From: Priapulus caudatus
Lineage: Eukaryota; Priapulida; Priapulimorpha; Priapulimorphida; Priapulidae
Length of the DNA stretch: 23,376 nucleotides
Assembly: GCF_000485595.1 (NCBI RefSeq)
Contig: NW_014579316.1
Location: forward strand, 1-23,376
Direction of reading: 5' to 3'
The notes under the pieces are model-generated. The model did not search any database. It was not told where the DNA came from and saw only the letters and a list, made by a program, of their open reading frames with translations. Position numbers and translations under genes: made by a program. This document shows positions 1 through 9,388 of the stretch, in pieces. How positions within the stretch are numbered: the stretch's first letter is position 1; the number at the start of each line of letters is the position of its first letter.

Positions 1-82
<82 letters not shown>
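1..82. repeat. (GA)n microsatellite
   Basis: An uninterrupted AG dinucleotide run opens the window and passes into degenerate purine-rich sequence at about position 83. It is simple-sequence DNA; reading frames through it code only for Arg/Glu repeats and are not genes. Confidence 0.97.
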
Positions 83-85
<3 letters not shown>

Positions 86-372
86 AGGGGAAGAGAAAGG
101 GGAAGAAAGAGGGGGAGAGAGAGAGGCGGCACAGAGAAGGAGAGAGAGGGACGGACGGACGGAGGAAGGGAAAGACGTAGGGGCAAACGGAGAGACGGAC
201 AGAAGGATGGAGGGAGAGAGGAAGGGAGGGAGGGAAAGAGGGACAGAGAGATAGAGAATGGGGGACAATTTAGAGATGGGGACGAAGGGAGGGAGAAAGG
301 GTCCGGGAGGGGGAGAGACAGGGAAGAATAGAGAGCGAGGGAGGGAGGGAGGAGGGAGGGAGGGAGGAAGGG

Positions 373-455
<83 letters not shown>

Positions 456-460
456 CATAT
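83..460. repeat. Purine-rich low-complexity tract with a second (GA)n run
   Basis: Nearly pure A/G on the plus strand, built from irregular GGGA, GAGG and GGAC motifs, ending in a second perfect (GA)n run at about 375-447. A 156-residue frame starting at 258 crosses it but is compositional: Arg/Glu dipeptides, then His/Thr and Tyr/Ile from the CA and TA repeats downstream. Confidence 0.9.
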
Positions 461-569
461 ACAGACACAGACACATACAGAGAAACACTCAAACACGCAC
501 ACACACTCACGCGCAGGCGTGTCAGGAGTGGATACACACAATTTGTTTTTATTCAGTGCTCTGATACGT

Positions 570-610
570 ATATATATGCGTGTGCGTGCGTGCGTGCGTG
601 CGTACGTACG

Positions 611-650
<40 letters not shown>

Positions 651-690
651 ATATATATATTATTATATATGTATGTATATATATATCCTA
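570..690. repeat. TGCG / TACG / (TA)n compound microsatellite
   Basis: Consecutive short runs of TGCG, TACG and TA repeats, preceded by CA-rich sequence (about 460-535). No coding signal is seen here or in the next 600 bases (690-1276). Confidence 0.9.
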
Positions 691-1276
691 AGATAGTGAG
701 CCATTGTACAGACGTTGGTGCGTCATAATGTTACCGGTGTACCGTTTTTGCATTTTCATTTTGAATTTTCATTTTATTTTACATGTATACTTTATAAAAA
801 ATGGTGGTGCGCCCCGACAAACACAGGTCACAGCCAGCCACAACTGCGCACCGCGAAAAAACGACGATGGACCATTATCACAAGGGAATCCCTTTCTTGG
901 ATTTTCCCAACTTGGGACCTCTGCATTGTGTCATGATAGTAAATATAGTCTAGATAACGATGACAATCCTAGAAAAATGTTGAAAGAGCTCTATGAAGTC
1001 GATGATGCAGATATGAACTCGCCTTCACATATCTTGACTGACAACTATAGGTTACTGCCCAGTGTATGTCAATGTTCAAAAAGACGCATGCAACAGCAAT
1101 TGGTACTATATCGTTGAAGAAACACAACTCCATTCTACTACTAGATATGGTGGCTCCTTATAACTCTTATGATCACACATCACTTTCATTTTATAGCTTT
1201 CATATATAGACAACTTTATATTCCAAAAAATATTACAATCACGTGTATTAGCCTGTCTCATGAACAGAAATGTATA

Positions 1277-1549
1277 CTTAGTTATGCTGAGAGGGTCTAT
1301 GTCCCCCGGGGTACTGCCGGAACGTACCCTGGTACGGTGCTGGTATATCGGAAACGTACCTGGTAGTATCTAATATGCGGACCGTACCTCGCCTACTCAC
1401 TAACGAGTCTAGCGAGTCGCCTACAGGCTACTCGCTAAACGCCTAACCCTAACTCTAACCCTAATCCTAACCCTAACCATATCAAATAGTGACCAGGGTA
1501 CGTTCCGGCAGTACCCTGGGGGACATAGACCCTATGAGCCTTAGTTATG
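1277..1549. mobile_element. Foldback MITE with ~45-bp inverted repeats
   Basis: Bases 1292-1333 (agggtctatgtccccc...) recur in reverse complement at 1492-1533 with about one mismatch over the first 40 bases. Weaker similarity continues outward for a few more bases on each side. A 10-base direct repeat, cttagttatg, sits just outside at 1277-1286 and 1540-1549 and fits a target-site duplication. The body between the repeats is only about 250 bp and has no ORF, so the element is non-autonomous. A 9-10-bp duplication with long TIRs is typical of Mutator-like (MULE) elements; that family assignment is inferred from structure alone. Confidence 0.75.
1442..1478. repeat. Interstitial telomere-like (CCCTAA)n tract
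   Basis: Six degenerate copies of CCTAAC/CCCTAA, i.e. TTAGGG on the minus strand, lie inside the MITE between its inverted repeats. TTAGGG is the usual telomere repeat of many metazoans, though not of most insects. Its position inside a mobile element argues against a chromosome end. Confidence 0.8.
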
Positions 1550-4127
1550 GGTCTTCTATTATGACGTTATTTATTGTAGTTTGGTTCATTTATGATAGTC
1601 GCTAGTTGTTTCCCGCAGCCTTGGGATGGATCTCCACATATATTATCTATGCTTTTATATCAAGTGCACATGCTCCGATCGGATCACTGCTGATATCCTT
1701 CTGGTAATTCTATATTTTATGTGAGTTTTGATGCTCTATTGATTTGCAATGCACTCCTTAAAAACTTTAAATACGGCATAGAAAAACTTTCGTAAATAAA
1801 TTTTGGATGACCAAGGCGAACACCGGACTGTCCTTTGTGATTTGACTGGTTGAGAAAACAGCTATGAGGCCCAGCGCCCTTGTGAAACATAGTGTATACA
1901 CTCAAATAGCCCTGTATTTTAAAATAATTATCAGCCACTCCAAAAATATTTCCGCTGAATTGGTGATTGATTTAAGGGTAGCTACGCCATCTTGTGGCAG
2001 GCAGCTGAAGCATTTAATTACATACGTATCCACGTACCCATCAAAATGCAACTGTTGGCGTGCAGCACCAAAATTACAGTTTGCTGATGATAGGCACAGA
2101 GCACACACAGTGCAAATTCACAATTGTGAATAAATGTATAATTACATTGTCCTATTCTTCATATATATGGCTAAGCAACATGCAACACAACCACTTTATT
2201 TGTGTCACTTATTCAAATGCATAATTACCCTTTTGCTCCTCCCAATCTTCTTCAGAATCGCCCACCAAGCAGTCTTTCAGGAGCACCACTAGTGAACTCA
2301 TTCCTATATTTCTCAGGCCAAGAAACGCCTCTAGTAACGTCTGCCAATCACCCGTGAGCCGAATACGTATTCTTGGGAAACTCATCACGAGCAGATACTT
2401 TGGTTGCTGATGTCCTTGAGGAATTGCATCGATCAAGACTTCCTACTAGCGAAATTACGTTGTTCTTTTCACTATCACGAGCACAAACTACACTTCAACT
2501 TTGCATTGAATAGGAAATTGCACCACTTGGTAACTCATCTCAGTGCTTATATGGTGTGGTGTACTTTCTCAACACTAGCATGCACACAGCAAAATGTCTG
2601 CTTCACAACGGCAAATGGTAACCTTGCTTTAATTGTATAGATCTACTTCTTCAGTATAGTAATTCTCACACGTTCCAGTCACCAACGGAGCGGACTACAG
2701 CGCGCCCACCAACACTACACGCAATCCCGAGAGTTATGTACACAGATAGCATTTCCTTCACAGCTTCGCTTAGTTATTCTGCACTCCATCAAAAATATAC
2801 ACTATGCCTGATTTCGTTACACAAGGAATATCAAAACATTCCTTACAACACGTACAGCACGTAAATGCATATATATATATATGTACTTTCCACGAGTTTT
2901 GGTATAACTCAGTCTGACTAATCTTCACTGGCTAAAATATAATGCTTAATATTTTGTTGGTCCCTGTCGGATATAGCATCACTTGACGTCACTCATTGAA
3001 TCCGAGCATCACATGGTGCATAACTTCCAAGCTGTAGAAACGCCTTAGTAACTCAAGGTAAAAATAAGGACAAACAGAACGCAGAGAAGTAAACGCTGCT
3101 ACCTCTACGGAACAGAATCAATAACGTATATATATGCTGCTCTTAAAATTTACAGCAAAATATTTGCCAAGTCTAAGCTCTTGCCGCAGACTTGCAAACT
3201 GCGATGAAAGTCACGGAGGAATGAACCACACGATCGGAGAGCTTAAAATAGCACCTCCCAGCCATCCGCTCTTCGGGGGAAATCAGACCACGCAGTCACG
3301 GCATGCTATAATGCCATCAAGCTGGGGGGTGAAGCTAGGGGGCATAGGAAGCTGTTTCTAACCAACATCTGAAAATCGGCCATGTGTTAGATTGCTGACA
3401 TGAACATGGAGGCATACCAAACTACAGAAAGGCACCGAGGAGCACAGTAGATAGTGAAACCTACTATCGATATTATGATATTATCTCTACTAGTAGATAG
3501 TCGCCTTTTCATTCGACGACTGCAATTATTCTATGTGAATTTTAAACAACCAGTATCTAACACAGCATAACACGGCCGTAGTTTTGTGCTAAATTTGAAC
3601 CACAATTCCGTCATTAGGCTCCTATATTGCGGTATATAACAGCTCCAGATGCAACATATGCATACTGTGTGGGAACGTATAGTGTAATACACACTATAAA
3701 GTAATTTTGCGTGAATGATTCAGGCATTTTTATTATAAAATTGCGCCGTTTGACCTAACACTGGTAAGAAACTTAATAACTAGCACCAGACTTAATTGCT
3801 CATTGCTTCAATGAATGGAAGTTTGAATATTTTACACATTTACTGTAAACATCTACATTTCACAGCTATTTGTGGACACTGCACAACACTTCACAATCTA
3901 ATATAATAAGATATAAACAGATATATAATGATAAAAATAATAAGTCATATAGGTAGTTTCTGAATTGTTTTTTCAACCAATGTTCTGAAAAATTACTAAA
4001 AACTGTCCTGTGACTACACTGAATGGTTGGTTATTTATGATTTCCATAAAAATAAATAAACCTTTTCAAAGATATATAGGATCCTATATATTTGGAATAC
4101 ATCCATGTATTTTTTTATTTCAACACA
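1550..4127. other. No firm gene; AT-rich intergenic or intronic DNA
   Basis: About 2.6 kb with only short, unrelated open frames and small AT repeats (for example 2869-2882 and 3126-3134). The one stretch with protein-like composition is the minus-strand candidate exon at 2209-2442, listed separately. I see no repeat boundaries, RNA genes or convincing promoters in the rest. Confidence 0.6.
2209..2442 (-). CDS. Candidate terminal coding exon, unknown protein
   Basis: A minus-strand frame of 78 codons ends in TAA at 2209-2211 and has globular protein-like composition: an LTGDWQTLLEAFLGL segment with regularly spaced hydrophobics, then an acidic tail VGDSEEDWEEQK. It has no suitable ATG. On the minus strand an AG acceptor (CTAGTAG) lies directly before the frame at about 2443-2445, so it would be a 3' terminal exon. 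An AATAAA lies on the minus strand just past the stop, at about 2195-2200, which is unusually close. I do not recognise the family, and the polypyrimidine tract upstream is weak. It could be a chance open frame. Confidence 0.25.
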   Translation of the reverse strand, partial: EVLIDAIPQGHQQPKYLLVMSFPRIRIRLTGDWQTLLEAFLGLRNIGMSSLVVLLKDCLVGDSEEDWEEQKGNYAFE

Positions 4128-4614
4128 AGTGGCGGCAGGGCCGGACTAAGCGTGTGGGGGGCCCGGGGCACGCAATTGTGTGGGGGCCCTATAGTCTGTA
4201 TTTTTTCTGCACTTTCATGCTTGCAAATTCAGAGAGTATTTTATCGTGTTTCAATGAATTTAAAATGTCACTTTCGATAGCGAGAATACTGAGGTTTACC
4301 AGTCTCTGTTGGCTCATCGTGGTTCTCATGTGATTTTTAATCAACCTGAGTTTTAAAAATGACCTTTCACCGCTACAATTCGAGACCATCAATGAAAGAT
4401 TAGGGAAAGTGTCCTTCAGCTGAACAGCAAAATTCAGTCAGAGAAACAGCATGGGAAACGTATCACTTTAACGTTACATGCTAAGAATTTTGTGGATCAC
4501 AATTACGACAGTTTTGTAAATTTTAGGATACTCTAAATGTGGGGGGCCCCAAATGTGGGGGGCCCGGGGCACGTGCCCCTGTTGCCCCGCCCTTAATCCG
4601 CTAGTGAGTGGCGG
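4128..4614 (-). mobile_element. Internally deleted hAT DNA transposon
   Basis: The element spans 4136-4606 and is flanked by perfect 8-bp direct repeats agtggcgg (4128-4135 and 4607-4614), the duplication length diagnostic of hAT elements. Its ends, cagggccggactaag on the left and cactagcggattaag on the right (reverse complement), match at 10 of 15 positions and keep the CA....CGG.TAAG pattern. GC-rich subterminal motifs containing gggggcccggggcacg occur near both ends. Only 471 bp remain, including a transposase C-terminal fragment on the minus strand, so the copy is non-autonomous. The intact duplication suggests a fairly recent insertion or deletion derivative. Confidence 0.88.
4189..4425 (-). 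pseudogene. hAT transposase C-terminal dimerisation fragment
   Basis: Minus-strand frame ending in TAG at 4189. It contains [20 protein letters not shown] followed by [17 protein letters not shown], the conserved core of the hAT family C-terminal dimerisation region (the usual pattern is CERSFSKLKLIK...L.STM.Q.RL..L..LSIE). Upstream residues [11 protein letters not shown] also fit the family, but about a dozen residues before GERSF appear deleted and an in-frame TGA closes the frame near 4430. The catalytic core and BED finger are absent, so this is a remnant with no transposase activity. It lies inside the hAT element next to its left end, where the 3' end of a minus-strand transposase gene should be. 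Confidence 0.85.
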
Positions 4615-4721
4615 GTATAATTATTCTTGAGATCTAGCACAAACAGAAGATAACTATAAAATCTTAAAGGTGATCAAAAAGTAATTTCACAGGTCAGTGC
4701 GCGAAATAGTCCAGTTGCCAA

Positions 4722-5070
4722 AATGTTGACCCTGCAATGTTAATTACTCTAAACTTTTTTTATGGAAATGTGTTCTATATAGTTAGGAGAGCTGATTTAG
4801 CTTGGTTGCTACCGGTGGAACGTTGAGCATTTCTTGGAATTCAAGATGGCCGCCGCCGTTCATCTTGGATTTTGGTCAATTTACAATTTGTGATCTCGAT
4901 GCCCTAGAGTGTCATGCAATACCTTTTTTTAGGGGTTTTCGAGAGCAGGGAGTCCATTTCTGGAGTTATTTTTTTGATATGGGGTCAAGGTCAAGATCAA
5001 AATGAAGGTCAACGGTCAAAATAAGACACTTTAATGTAAATTCACTGTTTATAGATAGTATATATAGGCT
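4722..5070 (+). repeat. Left inverted repeat of the putative TIR transposon
   Basis: Runs from atgttgaccctgcaatg to gtttatagatagta...aggct and is matched in reverse complement at 9002-9350 with scattered substitutions and small indels. Both copies can be translated into related peptides containing SISWNSRWPPP, but this simply reflects the repeat; neither frame is likely to be a gene. The inner part holds a run of GGTCA motifs (about 4983-5020). Confidence 0.9.
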
Positions 5071-5082
5071 GACAACTACGAC

Positions 5083-5295
5083 TTAAACATTACGAGACCA
5101 AATGGGATGAAAACCACCCACACCATAGTCATGGAGTTCACCCAGCATCCTGCCGGCATCATCGAGACAGAAAACATTGGTGTGATGCAGCTCACGATCC
5201 CTCGAGTCAAGAAACACAAGNACATAATGTATCTGTCTCTGTGCACAGAGGCGTTCGTTTGCGGCTTTATATTGCTTGACGCAAATTAAAAGCAT
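5083..5295. other. Bidirectional open frame, possible fossil exon
   Basis: Both strands are open here. Plus reads MKTTHTIVMEFTQHPAG from 5107; minus reads CLDDAGRMLGELHDYGVGGF. Both look more protein-like than the surrounding DNA, and the segment lies just inside the left inverted repeat where the transposon's first exon would be expected. I do not recognise either product, and the N at 5221 falls within it. The strand cannot be decided. Confidence 0.25.
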
Positions 5296-5794
5296 TTTTA
5301 GTCATACGAGAGTAAACATTTAATATTGCAAGTTTCGGTACTAAGGACAAACTTGGTCTGTGCTTTATTTTCTATCATTTTATTATAAAAATGGCCCAAG
5401 TGCATGTTGCTCTGCCGTGACTGATATCCGAAAATCGCTGCTACACTGTTACTCTCTAAATGTATACGGTTGTAATAATTTAATTGTTGGCAAACAAGAA
5501 ATCTTACTCATCGTAAATAGTCAACGAAAAGCGCATGTGAGTATATAAAAATAAATGATGCTTTTTATGCACCGATAGTAGAGAAGCGAGCTACGCTGAG
5601 ATGTGCATTTTTTAAATATTTTTAGACAGCGCCAAACGGCAGCAGACGATTCAGCAGACGTCGGCAGCTGACGCACTAGAAGCGCCCACGTAAGGTTAGT
5701 TTTACACTAAATATTAATTTAATGCATCCCAATCGAAAAAATGTTCGATTAAAATGTATGTACATGTATATTATTTATTTAAATTTATATATAT

Positions 5795-6419
5795 TGTAAG
5801 CGTGTTATTCGCACTACCGTAGTAGAAAGGTCTGAATCGACTGATAGAGATAAACAAGACAAAAAGTAACGTTCGCTGGTGTTTACTCAATCTCTAATAC
5901 AATACATGAAGTCTCCGTGCACTACCGAAAGCAAGAGCGTTTACTACACACTACCCCTTTCTCAGCGGGTGGCTGGCCACCAGAGCCCCGAGGGCGCGGC
6001 TGCTCTCTCCCTATTTATACGACGTTCCTTCTCCTAGGTCACCTCCTCGTTATAGTTTCCTTTTCTGACCAACCGGGCCCATACAAATACGGGCGAAGGC
6101 AGTCCTACGACCGCTACATTACCCATACCTAACTATGGTAAGCTATGAGTGTCTCCGCACTTTGGCTGACTCCATAGTCCCGATTCTGGCCCTGATGTCA
6201 TAGATCATTCTGGTCAGTGGTCTAGGCTGTCACAATGTGCTAAGATTCGGGGATTCATGACCGGGCATCCAGCTAGACTGCGCCATCTCGAGTCACGGCT
6301 CTCTTTGACCTCCGTCCTGCGCTGACTCTCCCGTCCCTCTTTCATACATTCTCCTGACACCGGTTGCGTTCTCGCATTGCCATAACTTTCCCTGGCGTGT
6401 GGGGTTTCGCCCACTTACA
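5795..6419 (-). mobile_element. LTR of a retrotransposon, copy 1 (minus orientation)
   Basis: A 625-bp segment with TGTAAGCG at its left end and CGCCCACTTACA at its right, so read on the minus strand it has the canonical TG...CA form (TGTAAGTGGGCG...CGCTTACA). A second copy occurs at 11850-12158 plus 14008-14310. A TATA box (TATAAATAG) lies on the minus strand at 6011-6019, consistent with minus-strand transcription. The right edge adjoins a polypurine tract on the minus strand, marking this as the 3' LTR. No duplication is found by comparing its own two flanks (atat against ttcc), so it is not a simple solo LTR. Confidence 0.82.
6011..6019 (-). promoter_or_regulatory. TATA box in LTR copy 1
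   Basis: The plus strand reads ctatttata, i.e. TATAAATAG on the minus strand, about 400 bases into the LTR in its own orientation. The same motif is kept in copy 2 at 12064-12072. Confidence 0.65.
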
Positions 6420-6432
6420 TTCCTCCCCTCCT
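6420..6432 (-). other. Polypurine tract beside LTR copy 1
   Basis: The minus strand reads aggaggggaggaa immediately before the LTR's TG. This is the position and composition of the retrotransposon polypurine tract that primes plus-strand DNA synthesis. The next ~250 bp (to about 6690) may be the end of the retroelement interior; I found no recognisable polymerase there. Confidence 0.6.
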
Positions 6433-6689
6433 ACCGAGACGATGGCCCATCGTCACGTTACAGCCACCTGGCTGCTGTCAAATGGAGAAGAAAATTTTGC
6501 CCGGGAGACAATCGATTGGTGACGTAGTCGAACAAAGCGCAACTCCACTATAATGAACGAAAACCGACTGGCAGTCTCGAACGAAAGCCGTTGCTACCAT
6601 CACGTCTAGGTGCTGCCTAGAAACCAAACCGATATATAAACGATAAATAGTGCCAAGACATACCAGAGCTGAGTGACTTACTTGGAGAC

Positions 6690-8935
6690 AGCCAGAAAAA
6701 ACCCAACGGGAAGCTATGGGTCGACCGTCTCATCAAAGCCGACACTCCTGGTGTTCATGTTCCTGCGTGAGAGAGCGGAATGGTGACTTTCTCCTCCAGC
6801 AGCACTGTCTCAATGCAATTCTGCCGTATTTCTTCGCATCATGTTACCACAATTATGGCCCGTACATGAGCTGTATGTGCGACAGATGGAGGCACCTTCC
6901 CCAGCGTTGCCGGGAAAGACCTACTGGGCAGGCGCACATGGTCTGTCGCATTCGGATGCGGGACCGCAGTGCCAGCAGATCAGTTTGGCAAACAGACAAT
7001 ATATCAAGCGAGGAAGGGTGCTGGAGGTTTTGAAGGCATATTCGACGAGCGGCCGAGCAAGTTGGCTGTGGGCCTCAACAGTTTCAGTGTGTGTGCCCCC
7101 ACCTCGACATCGCCATGGAAGATATGTACAGTAAAGCTGGGGACGAGGAGAAGCCACATGGTTGAGTGGATGGAGAGGAAAAGAACAAGCACAAAGAGGA
7201 AGGAGAGGGAAGGAGACTGGATGAGGTCGATCGGAGGAAGATCGCAGCAGAGCCTGGAGAAAGTACCCACTCATCCTCAACGAGCAGCCATCAACCCAGG
7301 TCTCTATAACATCTGCAATGGCGCCCGAGACAGTGAATGTTCAGGATGCACTGACTATCGGGAGTAAGCAAAGCAAGCAGTTCTCCGCTTCACTAAGCAG
7401 TGACTTCCCACAAAACCATAACGAAAATGGTCAGATCAATGGAGGCATTCAAGAAGGCAGTCACTGTCAAGGGAAGGCCATCTACGGACATCGAGACACC
7501 GTTCAGTCGGCTGTTGGTCTTGGGGCAGCGGCGGAGCGTGGATCTATCCAACATCTTCCAGTTTGAACAGGAGTCTAGTCCCAACATCCCTGATTGATGA
7601 GTATGGATGTTTGAGGAAGGGCAACAAGGCCGTGCTCGTCAAGTGTCTCGGTGTTTTGTAAGGACTCCACCTGCTCTAGCCGTGGTGTTGGTTTGACGCC
7701 GGTCAGCTGCTGTACCAACGCTGTGTGGGCCAGTCGCTTGGGACCGCAGGAGATGTGGCTGCAAGCTTTGCGTGCTCGACTGGCCCACATACACCCCTGG
7801 CTCAAAGAAAATAGTCCTGTTCGACAGCGTATGACCAAGGAAGTCGCTAGCGCAAAGGAGCAATGAGCAGATGAGAAGAGGAAGAGCCAAGGAAGTGTGG
7901 CTGACCCCAAACACACCCCTTCCATGCCGAGAAGCTATTCTTCACAATGCCACGAACAAGAGTCTGCTCAACAACATCCTATACGGCTACTCCCTTCCAC
8001 ACAACATCCAGCTTGTCAACAAGCTGGACTGTGTCGTCACCCATGCTGAGGCAGACATAACTCTCTGCAGCTACATGCTGAAGGCAGCAGCAGAAGATGC
8101 CCAGACAAATCCGCATCTCAGATGTCTTCGTTCTCCTGGGTGTCCTGGGACATCAAGGATGCAGGTCATTGCCAAGATTCAAATGGAAAAGCTGGAATGG
8201 GTGATGTCGCTGGATATCAAAAACTGGTGAGCGGTTAGGCCCCAGAAAGTGCAGGCCAGCTTCTCGGTGTCCATGCGCTGTCAGGCTGCAATACGGTGTC
8301 GTACCCCTTCGGAAAAGAAAACAGTTCAGCACTCAAGCTCCTGGAGATTGATATACCAGGTCTGGATCAAGTGCTTGGAGAGCTTGGTGCGACCCATGCT
8401 CAACTCAAAGCGACAGCAGACAGCTTCTTCTTTCCTCTCAACGGACAGAAGAGTTGTACGACAATGAATGATGCACGTACTCGCCTCTACCGCAGCCATA
8501 GAAGCCGCCACAAACTTGAAGAAACTGCCACCGACTGATGTCAACCTGCAGCTGCATGTGCTACGAACTCACCTTCTGATGCTACTGAGAAAAGCAGCGA
8601 ACCAACGTAACCCACCTGAAGAAGCTCTACATGCAACTTTGGTTGGAGTATCAAAGGCTCCATCATCACACCGACCATCTCAACAGCGCCAGTTGCTCCC
8701 CAAGCACTCCTGGATGTAGTGAGCTGCAGCTTCAGCGCAGAGGGCGCAAGGCATGCAGTGGGCGGGAACGTTGCAGCTGCAACCGTGCAGGCCTTTCATC
8801 ACAGACTATTGCAAATGCGAGGGAGGGAGTCGGCCTGTTTGTAGTCAATTCACGAAAAATCAGATTGACACCGAAAACAATGAAGGGGAGCTAGGTGTAG
8901 AAGAAGACAATGACAATGATAATGATGAGGATTGA
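6690..8935 (+). pseudogene. Decayed PIN-like/CXC-tail transposon-associated gene
   Basis: A chain of plus-strand frames broken by many indels follows one protein family that I recognise as a common repetitive gene in molluscs, cnidarians and other invertebrates. Landmarks in order: SPTGKLWVD-like start (about 6690); RNGDFLLQQHCLNAILPYFF (about 6775); TIGSKQSKQFSASL (7354); AFKKAVTVKGRPSTDIETPF and RSVDLSNIFQFE (7445-7570); TPNTPLPCREAILHN (7901); NIQLVNKLDCVVTHAEADIT (8003); GLDQVLGELGATHAQLKATA (8359); LPPTDVNLQLHVLR (8527); a Cys-rich CSGRERCSCNRAGLSS then CKCEGG tail (8749-8830); and an acidic DNDNDNDED end. The family has PIN/FEN-like Asp clusters; here the second cluster is collapsed (IRISD-VFVLL in a shifted frame). 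The N-terminal half is missing. It cannot give a full-length product. Confidence 0.8.
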
Positions 8936-9001
8936 GGAATTGTGACAACTACTGTTTATTGTGTGTAGTTTTAAGGCTGTTTGCCCATTCTCGTTGAAAT
9001 T

Positions 9002-9350
9002 AGCCTATCTACTATCTATAAACAGTGAATTTACATTAAAGTGGCTATTTTAACCTTGACCTTCATTTTGATCTTGACCTTGACCCCATATCAAAAAATA
9101 ACTCCAGAAATAGACTCCCTGCCCTCGAAAACCCTTAAAAAGAGGTATTACACGACACTCTAGGTCTAGGACATCGAGACCACAAATTGTAAATTGACCA
9201 AAATCCAAAATGGACGGTGGCGGCCATCTTGAATTCCAAGAAATGCTCAACGTTGCACAGGTAGCAACCAAGCTAAATCAGCTCTCCTAACTATATAGAA
9301 CACATTTCCATGAAAAAAGTTTAGAGTAATTAACATTGCAGGGTCAACAT
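9002..9350 (-). repeat. Right inverted repeat of the putative TIR transposon
   Basis: Reverse complement of 4722-5070, starting agcctatctactatctataa and ending gcagggtcaacat. It begins about 65 bp after the stop of the decayed gene. It carries the mirrored TGACC run (about 9055-9090). Sequence outside it (9365-9388) still resembles the DNA just outside the left copy. Confidence 0.9.
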
Positions 9351-9388
9351 ATAGGAGATATAGGGCCGGCAAACCGACTATTACAGCG

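Larger units (their letters stand above)
4701..9388 (+). mobile_element. Putative ~4.7-kb DNA transposon with ~349-bp inverted repeats
   Basis: Long inverted repeats (core 4722-5070 and 9002-9350) bracket a decayed plus-strand gene whose stop lies only about 65 bp from the right repeat, as expected for a TIR transposon. Weaker similarity extends outward on both sides: an aatagtc..gttgcc pattern at about 4704-4719 corresponds to the reverse complement of about 9368-9385. I could not define a target duplication. A 625-bp LTR plus roughly 270 bp of retroelement-like DNA sits between the left repeat and the gene. Alternatively the two repeats are independent insertions in opposite orientation, because the LTR geometry conflicts with one intact element. 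Confidence 0.5.

Noticed and set aside
258-728. 156-residue open frame in the GA/CA/TA repeats
   Set aside because: Its composition follows simple repeats (Arg-Glu, His-Thr, Tyr-Ile) and both strands are open; no gene evidence.
704-1117. 137-residue open frame after the TA repeat
   Set aside because: Overlapped by another frame of similar quality, no recognisable motif, and no supporting splice or promoter signal.
1442-1478. Chromosome end or telomere
   Set aside because: Only six degenerate units, internal, and enclosed by the inverted repeats of a short mobile element.
4802-5005. Matching peptides containing SISWNSRWPPP here and on the minus strand at 9050-9271
   Set aside because: The resemblance comes from the inverted DNA repeat; frames end differently and no start or splice context supports a gene.
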